Positions 1 to 6,542 of a stretch of 7,198 bases of DNA are shown here, one piece after another (position 1 is the first letter of the stretch; every line of letters starts with the position of its first letter). The stretch spans positions 1 to 7,198 of the forward strand of contig CAZSAT010000219.1 in NCBI GenBank assembly GCA_964604675.1, read 5' to 3'. Source of the DNA: CAZSAT01 sp964604675 (GTDB taxonomy: Bacteria > Myxococcota_A > UBA796 > CAJQPC01). Under the pieces are notes generated by a model. It was not told the origin of the DNA. It did no database searches and saw only the letters and a program-made list of their open reading frames with translations. Both the position numbers and the translations under genes were made by a program.

Positions 1-820
1 CGAAGGGCTTGCCGCCCTCGGTCCACATCTCGGCGAGGTCGTAGCTCGGCAGCCCCTCGACGTCGGCCTCGTAGACCTCGGTGGCCAGGAACTCCAGCCG
101 GAGGAAGTCGGCTGCGATCTCGTCGACCGACTGCTCGTAGTAGGCGAGGCGCAAGGTCGCGATGTCGGAGAGCTTGAGCTCGCAGCCCCCCATGTCGGTG
201 GTCAGCCCGGTCCAGTCGACGACGTAGCCGCTGCGCCGCTTCTGCACGGGCAGCCGCTCCATCCCGTCGAGGTCGACGGTGTAGTCGACGACGGTGGCCC
301 CGACACCCACCTCGACCAGGGTGTTCTCGGAGTCCGCGTCCGGGTCGAGGTGGAGGAGCGTCCGGTACGCGGACACGCCTGACGTGCTGAAGGTCATCAG
401 GTAGCTGGAGTCCGGAATCATCTCGACCTCCGGGTCCATCAGCGTGCCCAGGAAGTCCATCTCGGACAGGAGCACGTCGGTGTCTCCAGCCTCCGGCTTG
501 TAGTTCACGTAGCCGGACACGTCGGCCTGCCGGAGCCCGTTGCAGTTGCCGTCCGCGTCCGGTGCGGCGTCGATCTTCTCGGCGAGCTCCTCGTAGTCGA
601 GGTTGTTGAAGCGGGTGAGCTGGATCTCGGCGATGTCCTGGCTCGGGTCGAGCTCCTGCCCGAGCATGTCGACCGTGAGGCCGGACCAGTCGATCGTGAC
701 GTCGCTGTAGGCGGCGACCTGCACGGTCTCGATCGCGAGATCGCTGTCGAAGTCGTAGTTCTGGCCGTCCTCGAGCACCAGATCGATGGGGCCACAGGCC
801 AGGGCGAAGATGGCGAGCAT
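1..820 (-). CDS. Lipoprotein with an internally duplicated domain; 3' end cut by the window edge
   Basis: I translated 273 residues from ATG at 820 to the window edge with no stop, so the C-terminus is missing. The N-terminus MLAIFALAC ends in a lipobox-like ALAC, so Cys9 is the likely lipidation site. The signal is very short and has no basic residue. After it comes acidic, beta-rich sequence without further membrane segments, as expected of a periplasmic or surface protein. Two segments resemble each other: residues about 43-82 (IDWSGLTVDM, then DIAEIQLTRF) and about 201-239 (VVDWTGLTTDM, then DIATLRLAYY). This points to a duplicated domain. Between them are DPDADSEN (159-166) and other Asp-rich turns. 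I do not recognise the family and assign no function. It is the last visible gene of the sulfotransferase/ASST-like operon. Its SD lies in the last codons of the gene before it, which suggests translational coupling. Confidence 0.82.
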   Translation of the reverse strand, partial: MLAIFALACGPIDLVLEDGQNYDFDSDLAIETVQVAAYSDVTIDWSGLTVDMLGQELDPSQDIAEIQLTRFNNLDYEELAEKIDAAPDADGNCNGLRQADVSGYVNYKPEAGDTDVLLSEMDFLGTLMDPEVEMIPDSSYLMTFSTSGVSAYRTLLHLDPDADSENTLVEVGVGATVVDYTVDLDGMERLPVQKRRSGYVVDWTGLTTDMGGCELKLSDIATLRLAYYEQSVDEIAADFLRLEFLATEVYEADVEGLPSYDLAEMWTEGGKPF

Positions 821-823
821 GAG

Positions 824-2194
824 CTACTCCCCCTCGTAGAGGTCGTTGATGAGCCAGGACTGCCCAAAGAAGGCCCCCGTGCCAGCGTAGACCTCCCACA
901 CCAGCGCGCCGTCCGGGCCGTACTCCTGGATGACACCGGCGCTGCCGTAGTTGACCAGCGTGTTGCCGTTGTCGAGCCGACGGCACATGCCGAGTGCGAA
1001 GGCGTAGAGCCCCTCGCCCGCCCCGAACTGGGCCACCTCTGTGAGGGTCTCGGTGCTGTCGTCGACGCTGTACTCCAGGCACGTGGTCTCCGGATCTTCT
1101 CCGAGCGTCGTGGAGATCATCGTCAGCGTGCCGTCCTGCCCGATGTTCGGGTCGTGCTGGAAGTTGAACGAGGCGCTCCCGTCGGCCACGGAGTAGCCGC
1201 CGAGCCCACCGAACTGGCGAGCGATGCCGTAGTGCCCGTCGACCTCCGTGGTCCGGTCCACCTCCAGGATGGTGTCGATGTGCCCGAACGAGAACAGGTA
1301 GCTGTCGGTGTCGGGGTGGTGGACCATGGCGTTGCCGTGGGTCCAGTCGTGCCCTTGCGGGTAGAAGGTCGAGTCCCAGGAACCATGCTTGTAGACGTCG
1401 AGCACGTCCCACGACGAGATCACCTGGACGGGATCGTTGTCGGCATCGAACTCGACGATGGCATCGCCGACGACCGAGACGTCCTCGCCTTCGTCCTCGT
1501 CGAACCAGTCCCGGACGTCGATGGTCATGTAGCCGATCACACCGTCGCCGAGCTGCGTGAAGGCGTGGTGGGCGAGCTCGGTCCGAACCTCGGCGAGGTC
1601 GTTGCCGAGGATGTCGATGCTGCGGATCGCGCCGATGTCCTCCCCGTGGTCGTCGGAGAAGGTGTTGAAGTAGAGGTTGTTCTCGCCCATCACGAAGTCC
1701 ACGTCGGGATGGATCTCGTCGGTGTCCTCCTGGAACCACCAGACCGGGTTGCCGTCCCGATCGATGATCAGCAGCGCCCAGGGGTCGCCCAGCACGCTCA
1801 GGAGCACGTAGGGCTCCGGCGACAGCGCACCCTCGTCGTAGGTCGACACGTCGACGTTGGGCAGGCCGCTCGGTCCGTTGGTGGTGGCGGTTCCCGAGCA
1901 GCTCAAGTCCTCCGCACCGTCGTTCCACGCGAGGGTGTAGCTGACCTCTGTCAGGCCCGGGTTGCCGAGCAGCAGGTGCTCGTGATCGGTGCCTTCGATC
2001 GTGGGCGTGGTGGTGTCTCCGAAGGTCACCGACGACGCCGTGGAGACCTCCGTGCTGAACGTGACCTGCACGATGGTGCCGATCGTGTCGTGCGGCGCGA
2101 CGTGGAGATCTTCTGGGCAATCGCCCGTGGTGCCATCGGGGTTCGCGGAGCAGCCATCGCCACCACACGCGGCCCACAGGGGGAACAGCAACAT
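824..2194 (-). CDS. Arylsulfotransferase (ASST)-like beta-propeller lipoprotein
   Basis: The 456-residue protein begins MLLFPLWAAC, a very short signal ending in a lipobox-like motif with Cys10 as the likely lipid anchor. Residues about 31-105 look like an Ig/FNIII-like beta-sandwich. The rest has repeated propeller-type strands with ASST-family landmarks: IDRDGNPVWWF (144-154), HHAFTQLGDG (209-218), DWTHGNAM (283-290), QHDPNIGQDG (346-355) and RLDNGNTLVNYG (406-417). Known ASST enzymes transfer sulfate between phenols through a histidine intermediate without PAPS. By motif spacing, His210 (or His209), His286 and His347 match the active-site histidines, but the usual Arg 18 residues after the DWTH His appears to be Gly304. 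Activity is therefore uncertain; a binding role is possible. The ATG at 2194 has AGGAG at 2202-2206. The gene lies 24 bp after a PAPS-type sulfotransferase and 3 bp before another lipoprotein gene. Confidence 0.85.
   Translation of the reverse strand: MLLFPLWAACGGDGCSANPDGTTGDCPEDLHVAPHDTIGTIVQVTFSTEVSTASSVTFGDTTTPTIEGTDHEHLLLGNPGLTEVSYTLAWNDGAEDLSCSGTATTNGPSGLPNVDVSTYDEGALSPEPYVLLSVLGDPWALLIIDRDGNPVWWFQEDTDEIHPDVDFVMGENNLYFNTFSDDHGEDIGAIRSIDILGNDLAEVRTELAHHAFTQLGDGVIGYMTIDVRDWFDEDEGEDVSVVGDAIVEFDADNDPVQVISSWDVLDVYKHGSWDSTFYPQGHDWTHGNAMVHHPDTDSYLFSFGHIDTILEVDRTTEVDGHYGIARQFGGLGGYSVADGSASFNFQHDPNIGQDGTLTMISTTLGEDPETTCLEYSVDDSTETLTEVAQFGAGEGLYAFALGMCRRLDNGNTLVNYGSAGVIQEYGPDGALVWEVYAGTGAFFGQSWLINDLYEGE
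827..830 (-). promoter_or_regulatory. Ribosome binding site formed by the end of the preceding gene
   Basis: Reading the minus strand, GGGGAGTAGCTCATG contains the SD GGAG, the TAG stop of the ASST-like gene and then the ATG of the next lipoprotein. The SD is made from the last two sense codons (Gly-Glu) of the upstream gene. This spacing fixes the ATG at 820 as the start and implies that ribosomes finishing the upstream gene reinitiate here. Confidence 0.75.
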
Positions 2195-2218
2195 CTCAGG
2201 TCTCCTCTCGGCGCGGGC

Positions 2219-3343
2219 TCAACCCTCCTGGCCCACGGGAGCGTCCTGCTCCAACAGCTCCGGGAGGAAGGTCTCGTAGACAAAAGCACAGTCCTTCCGG
2301 ATCCGCTCGGCGGTCAGGCCGTACTTGGCGAGATCGTAGGTGTGCTTGGAGGTGTAGGCGCGCTGCTTGGCGGCCGTCTCGTCGATGAGCTCCTGCAGGT
2401 CGGCGTCCGGCTCCACGCCCACGAAGGGGCAGAGCTCGGCCATCAGACCGTCGAAGTCCCCCATCATGCGTGGGTAGGTCACCACCATCACGCGCTCGCG
2501 GTCGATCTTGCCGCTGACCCAGTCGTCGTGGAAGCGCCGGGCGAGCTCGACGAGGGCGTTGTAGAGCTTCTCGCGGTAGCGCGCGCGCACCTCGTCGGGC
2601 TGCTTGGAGATCTTGAAGGCGACGTCGAGCACACCCTCCACCAGGCTGAAGGTCGAGGGGATGACGTCGACCGGGTCGCGCACGGTGTAGATGATGCGAG
2701 CGTCCGGAAAGCGCTCCAGGAACTGCGGCACGCGCACGCCGACGCTGAAGAGCTTGGCGACCACCCGGTCCCCGCCGGTGTGGACCAGGTTCCGCTTCCA
2801 GACCTTCTCGATCCAGTCGAAGTCGCGCTCCCCGGTGTCCCGCACCTCGGGCGCGAACATGTCCTTGAGCTCTTCCTCGGCCCAGGCCAGGAAGAAGCCG
2901 TAGAGGAAGAAGCCGTCGAAGAAGCGGAAGAGCAGCGAGACATCGTCGGTCTCGACGCTGGTCAGGTTGGTGTTGTGCGCGGCCTTGTTGTGGTGCTTGG
3001 CCGGCGACACCATCTCCATGATCGGCAACAGCGGACGGATCACCTTCCGCAGCAGGATCGACGGGTAGAGGGAGCCCCAGAGCTCCATGCCGTCCCCAAA
3101 GCCGTTGCGGCCGAGGAACCGGTGGATGAAGGTCGTTCCCGTGCGCGGGTTGCCCACGATGAGGATCGGGTTCTTCACGTTCTTCGACGCCAGCGCGGAG
3201 CCGTAGACGAGCTTGTCCAGGAGCTGCCACTGCCAGATGGCGATGCGCAGGTTGAAGAACAGGAAGCCTGTGATGACGGGCCGGACCCACACCCCGAAGG
3301 TGCGGCCGATCGTCAGGTAGGTCAGCCAGAGGCGCCCGAGCAC
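2219..3343 (-). CDS. PAPS-dependent sulfotransferase family protein
   Basis: From GTG at 3343 this encodes 374 residues. The phosphosulfate-binding loop is GNPRTGTT (64-71, within NPILIVGNPRTGTTF). The second PAPS contact is IIYTVRDPVDVIPSTFS (217-233), with Arg222 and Ser230 placed as the 3'-phosphate ligands. Such enzymes move sulfate from PAPS to a hydroxyl or amine. The acceptor cannot be read here; the family (Sulfotransfer_3-like) acts on carbohydrates, lipids and small molecules. ETDD at 131-134 fits the family's conserved acidic region. Residues about 9-31 are hydrophobic with scattered Arg, which could touch the membrane, but there is no cleavable signal, so it is probably cytosolic. 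AGGAGG five bases before GTG supports this start; the frame is open up to 3739, but that part lies antisense-like over rpsR. It follows rpsR by 86 bp and heads the run into the ASST-like gene. Confidence 0.92.
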   Translation of the reverse strand: MLGRLWLTYLTIGRTFGVWVRPVITGFLFFNLRIAIWQWQLLDKLVYGSALASKNVKNPILIVGNPRTGTTFIHRFLGRNGFGDGMELWGSLYPSILLRKVIRPLLPIMEMVSPAKHHNKAAHNTNLTSVETDDVSLLFRFFDGFFLYGFFLAWAEEELKDMFAPEVRDTGERDFDWIEKVWKRNLVHTGGDRVVAKLFSVGVRVPQFLERFPDARIIYTVRDPVDVIPSTFSLVEGVLDVAFKISKQPDEVRARYREKLYNALVELARRFHDDWVSGKIDRERVMVVTYPRMMGDFDGLMAELCPFVGVEPDADLQELIDETAAKQRAYTSKHTYDLAKYGLTAERIRKDCAFVYETFLPELLEQDAPVGQEG

Positions 3344-3348
3344 GTGGC

Positions 3349-3354
3349 CCTCCT
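3349..3354 (-). promoter_or_regulatory. Strong ribosome binding site fixing a GTG start of the sulfotransferase
   Basis: The minus strand reads GAGGAGGGCCACGTG. AGGAGG is a near-perfect anti-SD match five bases before the GTG at 3343. It rules out the upstream extension of the open frame, which would run through the rpsR coding region. Confidence 0.8.
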
Positions 3355-3359
3355 CGCTT

Positions 3360-3373
3360 GGGGGTGCACCCCC
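3360..3373. repeat. 14-bp perfect palindrome in the gap between rpsR and the sulfotransferase gene
   Basis: GGGGGTGCACCCCC reads the same on both strands. It lies a few bases upstream of the sulfotransferase SD on the minus strand. As DNA it could be a dyad operator; as RNA the four-base centre allows a short G:C hairpin next to the ribosome binding site. No T tract follows it, so it is not a canonical intrinsic terminator. Confidence 0.5.
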
Positions 3374-3381
3374 CCCGGCCA

Positions 3382-3398
3382 CCGAGACCGGGTCTCGG
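3382..3398. repeat. Inverted repeat between rpsR and the sulfotransferase gene
   Basis: CCGAGACCGGGTCTCGG pairs 8 bases with 8 around a single central base; realistically a 6-bp stem with a 5-base loop. It lies about 30 bases after the rpsR stop on the minus strand. Without a following T run, an RNA processing or 3'-end-stabilising stem is more likely than a strong terminator. Together with the palindrome at 3360 it could tune how much rpsR transcription continues into the sulfotransferase operon. Confidence 0.5.
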
Positions 3399-3429
3399 GG
3401 AGAGGCGCGGGGCGAGCGACGCGGGTGCG

Positions 3430-3636
3430 CTACTCGGTGCGGACGTACGGCAACAGAGCCAGGTGACGAGCGCGCTTGATGGCGGTCGTCAGCCGACGCT
3501 GCTGCTTCGCGTTCAGGCCGGTAAGGCGCCGCGGCAGGATCTTGCCGCCTTCGGTCAGGAAGCGACGCAAGCTGTCGGCATCCTTGTAGTCGAAGTTCTG
3601 CTGGGGGCCGCCGTGGCGGCGACGGGCGTAAGCCAT
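3430..3636 (-). CDS. rpsR: 30S ribosomal protein bS18 (cysteine-free form)
   Basis: The 68-residue product is a clear bS18. Residues 16-36 include DYKD, a Leu-Arg-Arg helix and TEGGKILPRR, and residues 47-68 give RRLTTAIKRARHLALLPY, the conserved basic C-terminal helix and LLPY ending. bS18 binds 16S rRNA with bS6 on the platform of the small subunit. The protein has no cysteine at all, so it lacks the Cys seen near the N-terminus of many S18 proteins (for example FCRF in E. coli). The ATG at 3636 has AAGGAAAG upstream (SD). The usual partners rpsF, ssb/priB and rplI are absent on both sides. Upstream on the same strand is an SRPBCC gene 74 bp away, and downstream the sulfotransferase. It may be the sole rpsR or a second, zinc-independent type paralogue; the window cannot tell. 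Confidence 0.97.
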   Translation of the reverse strand: MAYARRRHGGPQQNFDYKDADSLRRFLTEGGKILPRRLTGLNAKQQRRLTTAIKRARHLALLPYVRTE

Positions 3637-3660
3637 GAGGACTTTCCTTGGAACCGCCGG

Positions 3661-3689
3661 CTTGTAGCCTCTGCCCGGTCGTCCTGCAA
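3661..3689 (-). promoter_or_regulatory. Possible sigma-70-type promoter of rpsR
   Basis: On the minus strand TTGCAG (3689-3684) and TACAAG (3666-3661) are separated by 17 bases. They match the -35 and -10 consensus at 3/6 and 4/6. Transcription would begin near 3654, just ahead of the AAGGAAAG SD. Matches are only partial and consensus strength in this lineage is unknown. Confidence 0.35.
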
Positions 3690-3710
3690 GCGCCAATCGA
3701 GCCCCGTGGC

Positions 3711-4127
3711 TCAGCTGTCCAGCGCTGACTGGAGCGCACTCAGCGCTCGACGCCAGGTCTTCTCCAGCTCGTCGCGCTGTTCGTCGTCGCCGAGGGCCTC
3801 GGCCTTCGACAGCACCATCGACACCCGGGTCTCGTCGCCGTCGCGCGCGAGCTGCACGGCCAGGCGCGCGCCGCTCATCAGGGTCTTGCAGCGGTCGAAG
3901 GAGATCTCGAGCTTCGAGGTGGGGCGGAGCTTGTGGAACACCCCGGCCTCCTCGATGGGCGCGTCGTCTTCGTCGTAGTCCGCGACCAGGAACACCCGAC
4001 CCCCTACGCGGCAGTCGCAGCGCGCCTCGTCGGCGTACCAGCTTGCCCAGCCCTCCGCGGTCGTGAAGGCGTTCCACACCGCGCGGGGGCTCGCAGCGAT
4101 GTTGATCTGGCGACGTATCGACGACAT
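3711..4127 (-). CDS. SRPBCC / AHSA1-type (START-like) domain protein
   Basis: The 138-residue protein fits the Aha1 C-terminal-like/AHSA1 group. It begins with a strand RRQINIAASPRAVWNAFT (5-22), like the family's 'aspe.VW.alt' start, followed by WASWYADE (28-35). It then has VGGRVFLVADYDED (41-54) and ends in a long helix, TWRRALSALQSALD (124-137). These proteins form a deep hydrophobic cavity for ligands; many bacterial members are of unknown substrate or toxin-response role, and none is implied here. It has no signal peptide and should be cytosolic. The ATG at 4127 has AGAGGT as SD. It is divergent from the FG-GAP lipoprotein across 50 bp and lies 74 bp before rpsR on the same strand. It is short but complete for the domain. 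Confidence 0.88.
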   Translation of the reverse strand: MSSIRRQINIAASPRAVWNAFTTAEGWASWYADEARCDCRVGGRVFLVADYDEDDAPIEEAGVFHKLRPTSKLEISFDRCKTLMSGARLAVQLARDGDETRVSMVLSKAEALGDDEQRDELEKTWRRALSALQSALDS

Positions 4128-4144
4128 GGGGTACCTCTGGTAGG

Positions 4145-4161
4145 AGCCCGTCTAATGGGCT
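4145..4161. repeat. Small inverted repeat in the divergent intergenic region
   Basis: AGCCC (4145-4149) and GGGCT (4157-4161) flank the seven bases GTCTAAT. The 5-bp dyad sits in the middle of the 50-bp gap between two divergent genes and its loop holds a -10-like sequence, so it could be an operator. Such a short dyad may arise by chance in GC-rich DNA. Confidence 0.35.
4151..4156 (+). promoter_or_regulatory. Possible -10 element of the FG-GAP lipoprotein gene
   Basis: TCTAAT matches TATAAT at five of six positions. It would place the transcript start near 4163, just before GGAG at 4166-4169 and the GTG start at 4178. I see no good -35 at the expected distance. Confidence 0.3.
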
Positions 4162-4177
4162 TGTCGGAGTTCGTCGC

Positions 4178-5113
4178 GTGACCCTTGTCCTGCTCTTGAG
4201 TGCCTGCCGCGGTGGCGGCGACACCTCTCCCGAGAGCATCCCGCCCACCAGAGAGACCGCTGAGAGCGGCCAGCCGACGCCCGCGCTGGTCCTGGAGCAG
4301 GTCTGGACGGGCGAGAGCATCGACGACCAGCTCGGCAGCGCCGTGGGCGCGGGCGGTGCCGGACGCTTCGCAGGTGCGCCGGGCGCCCACAGCGTGGTGG
4401 AGCTCGGCGACACCGCCGAGGCGGTGCTCACGTGGTCGTCTGGACGCCTTGGACACGCCATCGCGGTCACCGACGACGGGGTCGTCGCGGGAGCCCCACT
4501 GCACGAGGACGGCCGGGGAGCGCTCGTCCAGGCCGACGGTGACCTCCTCCTGACCGGTGAGCCCAACGCCACCCTGGGCGCCTGGATGGCCGTCTCCAGC
4601 GGCGAGCTGCTCGCCTCGGCGGGGAGCGCCCTCTGGCGCCAAGGCGAGCTCGTGGAGGCCACCGGGCGGGTGCGGAGCGGCTTGGTGGTGGACGGCGAGG
4701 TGATGACCTTCGCCGCTGGCACGGCCGACGAGGCCGGGCGTGCAGTGTGTGTCGCCGATCTCGATGGCGACGGGCAGGATGAGGTCGCCGTGGGGGCGCC
4801 GGGGCGCGCCGAGGTGACCGTCCACGAGCTCGTCGATGGCGCTCTGGAGGCCCGTGAGGTGCTCACGGGCACCACGCGCTTCGGCCATGCCCTCGCGTGC
4901 GCCGACGGACGGCTCGCGATCGGCGACCCCGCGGCGTACGAGCACGCCGGTGCCGTGTGGCTCTGGGATGGCGTGCTCGCGGAGCTCGCCGCCGGCGAAG
5001 CAGAGGCCGAGCTCGGCTTCGCGCTGGCGTGGGACGGGGGCACGCTCCTCGTGGGAGCACCGGGGCACGCCGGCGCCGTGGGCACGGTGCGGGCCTACGG
5101 TCCTTCCGGCTGA
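4178..5113 (+). CDS. FG-GAP repeat (integrin-alpha-like) beta-propeller lipoprotein
   Basis: The 311-residue protein starts MTLVLLLSAC with a short lipobox signal (LSAC, Cys10), then a Gly/Ser/Thr/Pro/Glu-rich linker to about 38. Repeats with an LG.A or G.A strand followed by V.GAP turns follow: about 52-70 (LGSAVGAGG..AGAPGA), 91-107 (LGHAIAV..VAGAP), 133-150, 188-209 (ADLDGDGQDEVAVGAPG), 235-250 (FGHALA..AIGD) and 279-296 (LGFALAW..LVGAPG). This gives six clear blades, with residues about 160-184 a possible degenerate seventh. DLDGDG (194-199) is the calcium-loop type seen in such repeats. The family mediates adhesion or forms extracellular scaffolds; no enzyme is implied. GTG at 4178 is favoured by GGAG eight bases upstream and by giving the lipobox at once. 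Its 3' end overlaps the opposite-strand gene by 19 bp. Confidence 0.88.
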   Translation: MTLVLLLSACRGGGDTSPESIPPTRETAESGQPTPALVLEQVWTGESIDDQLGSAVGAGGAGRFAGAPGAHSVVELGDTAEAVLTWSSGRLGHAIAVTDDGVVAGAPLHEDGRGALVQADGDLLLTGEPNATLGAWMAVSSGELLASAGSALWRQGELVEATGRVRSGLVVDGEVMTFAAGTADEAGRAVCVADLDGDGQDEVAVGAPGRAEVTVHELVDGALEAREVLTGTTRFGHALACADGRLAIGDPAAYEHAGAVWLWDGVLAELAAGEAEAELGFALAWDGGTLLVGAPGHAGAVGTVRAYGPSG

Positions 5114-5604
5114 TCCGCCTCCGTGCTCTCTTCGAGCGTCGGGGCGTCCATCCAGCGAACCTCGATCACCCCGGTGGACACGAGCAGCAGCACGACCACC
5201 CCACCCAGCAGCAGGGCCCCGACCCCCGCGAGCACGTTCGCGGTGCGTGCCGCTCCCAGGTAGGCCTGCTCGAGCTCTCGGATGCGGACCTCGAGCGTGC
5301 GCTCCACCTCGGCGTGCTGCGCCAGGCAGCGCTCGATGGCCGCGACCGGGTCATCGTGCTGCGCCATCAGGCCGCGTGCGGCGAGGAGGTCCTCGACGCT
5401 CATAGCCTCCGGCAAGAGCGCGCCGTCGTCGGCGAGCACACCCAGGAGCACCTTCACCGCGGGCAGCTCGGGGTGGGCAACGCGGGCGACCCAGCGGCTC
5501 AGCCGACCGAGCTGGACGGGCACGGCCTCCGTGTCAGCGTCGGCGAGGGCCTGATCGAGGTGCCAGAGGATGTCGTGAAGCGGCACCGTCTCGGGGTGCC
5601 CCAC
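5095..5604 (-). CDS. Single-span membrane protein with a helical cytosolic region, function unknown
   Basis: The 169-residue protein has no recognisable family. Residues 1-85 are predicted mostly helical (LHDILWHLDQALAD, LGRLSRWVARVAHPE). Residues about 86-118 look like a coiled-coil or amphipathic helix (ERCLAQHAEVERTLEVRIRE). One clear membrane helix follows at about 121-144, then an acidic tail. With no N-terminal signal, the long first part should lie in the cytosol and the tail outside. The GTG at 5604 is chosen because GGAGG lies five bases before it. The frame is open for a further 19 codons back to the TAG of the preceding gene, and that stretch also looks codable, so a longer N-terminus from a rare start cannot be excluded. 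It is 57 bp after the Asp-Thr lipoprotein and overlaps the FG-GAP gene tail to tail. Confidence 0.72.
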   Translation of the reverse strand: MGHPETVPLHDILWHLDQALADADTEAVPVQLGRLSRWVARVAHPELPAVKVLLGVLADDGALLPEAMSVEDLLAARGLMAQHDDPVAAIERCLAQHAEVERTLEVRIRELEQAYLGAARTANVLAGVGALLLGGVVVLLLVSTGVIEVRWMDAPTLEESTEADQPEGP

Positions 5605-5609
5605 CCAAG

Positions 5610-5614
5610 CCTCC
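5610..5614 (-). promoter_or_regulatory. Ribosome binding site supporting a GTG start
   Basis: The minus strand reads TGGAGGCTTGGGTG: GGAGG five bases before the GTG at 5604. No ATG, GTG or TTG occurs in frame between the preceding stop (5662-5664) and this codon. Confidence 0.65.
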
Positions 5615-5661
5615 AGCCGATCCAGCTGGTGCTGGATGGCCTCGCGGCGGGAGTCGGCCAG

Positions 5662-6507
<846 letters not shown>

Positions 6508-6542
6508 GACGTTTGCTCCAAGGCGCTGACGTTATCCGAGGC

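Noticed and set aside
3360..3398. Intrinsic terminator after rpsR
   Set aside because: Stable stems are present, but neither is followed by a T-rich run on the minus strand, so I report them only as inverted repeats.
1154..3466. Very long plus-strand open frame (770 codons) opposite the sulfotransferase and ASST-like genes
   Set aside because: It is antisense to two genes with clear family motifs and good SDs. Its own translation is Val/Asp/Glu/Arg/His-rich without domains, as expected of the reverse of GC-rich coding DNA.
3344..3739. N-terminal extension of the sulfotransferase back to 3739
   Set aside because: The extra 132 residues are Arg/Pro/Ser-rich shadow of rpsR in another frame, whereas AGGAGG stands directly before the GTG at 3343.
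3430..5085. A 551-codon minus-strand frame ending in the bS18 sequence, suggesting an S18 fusion protein
   Set aside because: Upstream of the Met at 3636 it is low-complexity antisense of the SRPBCC and FG-GAP genes. A normal SD and the normal bS18 length fix the start at 3636.
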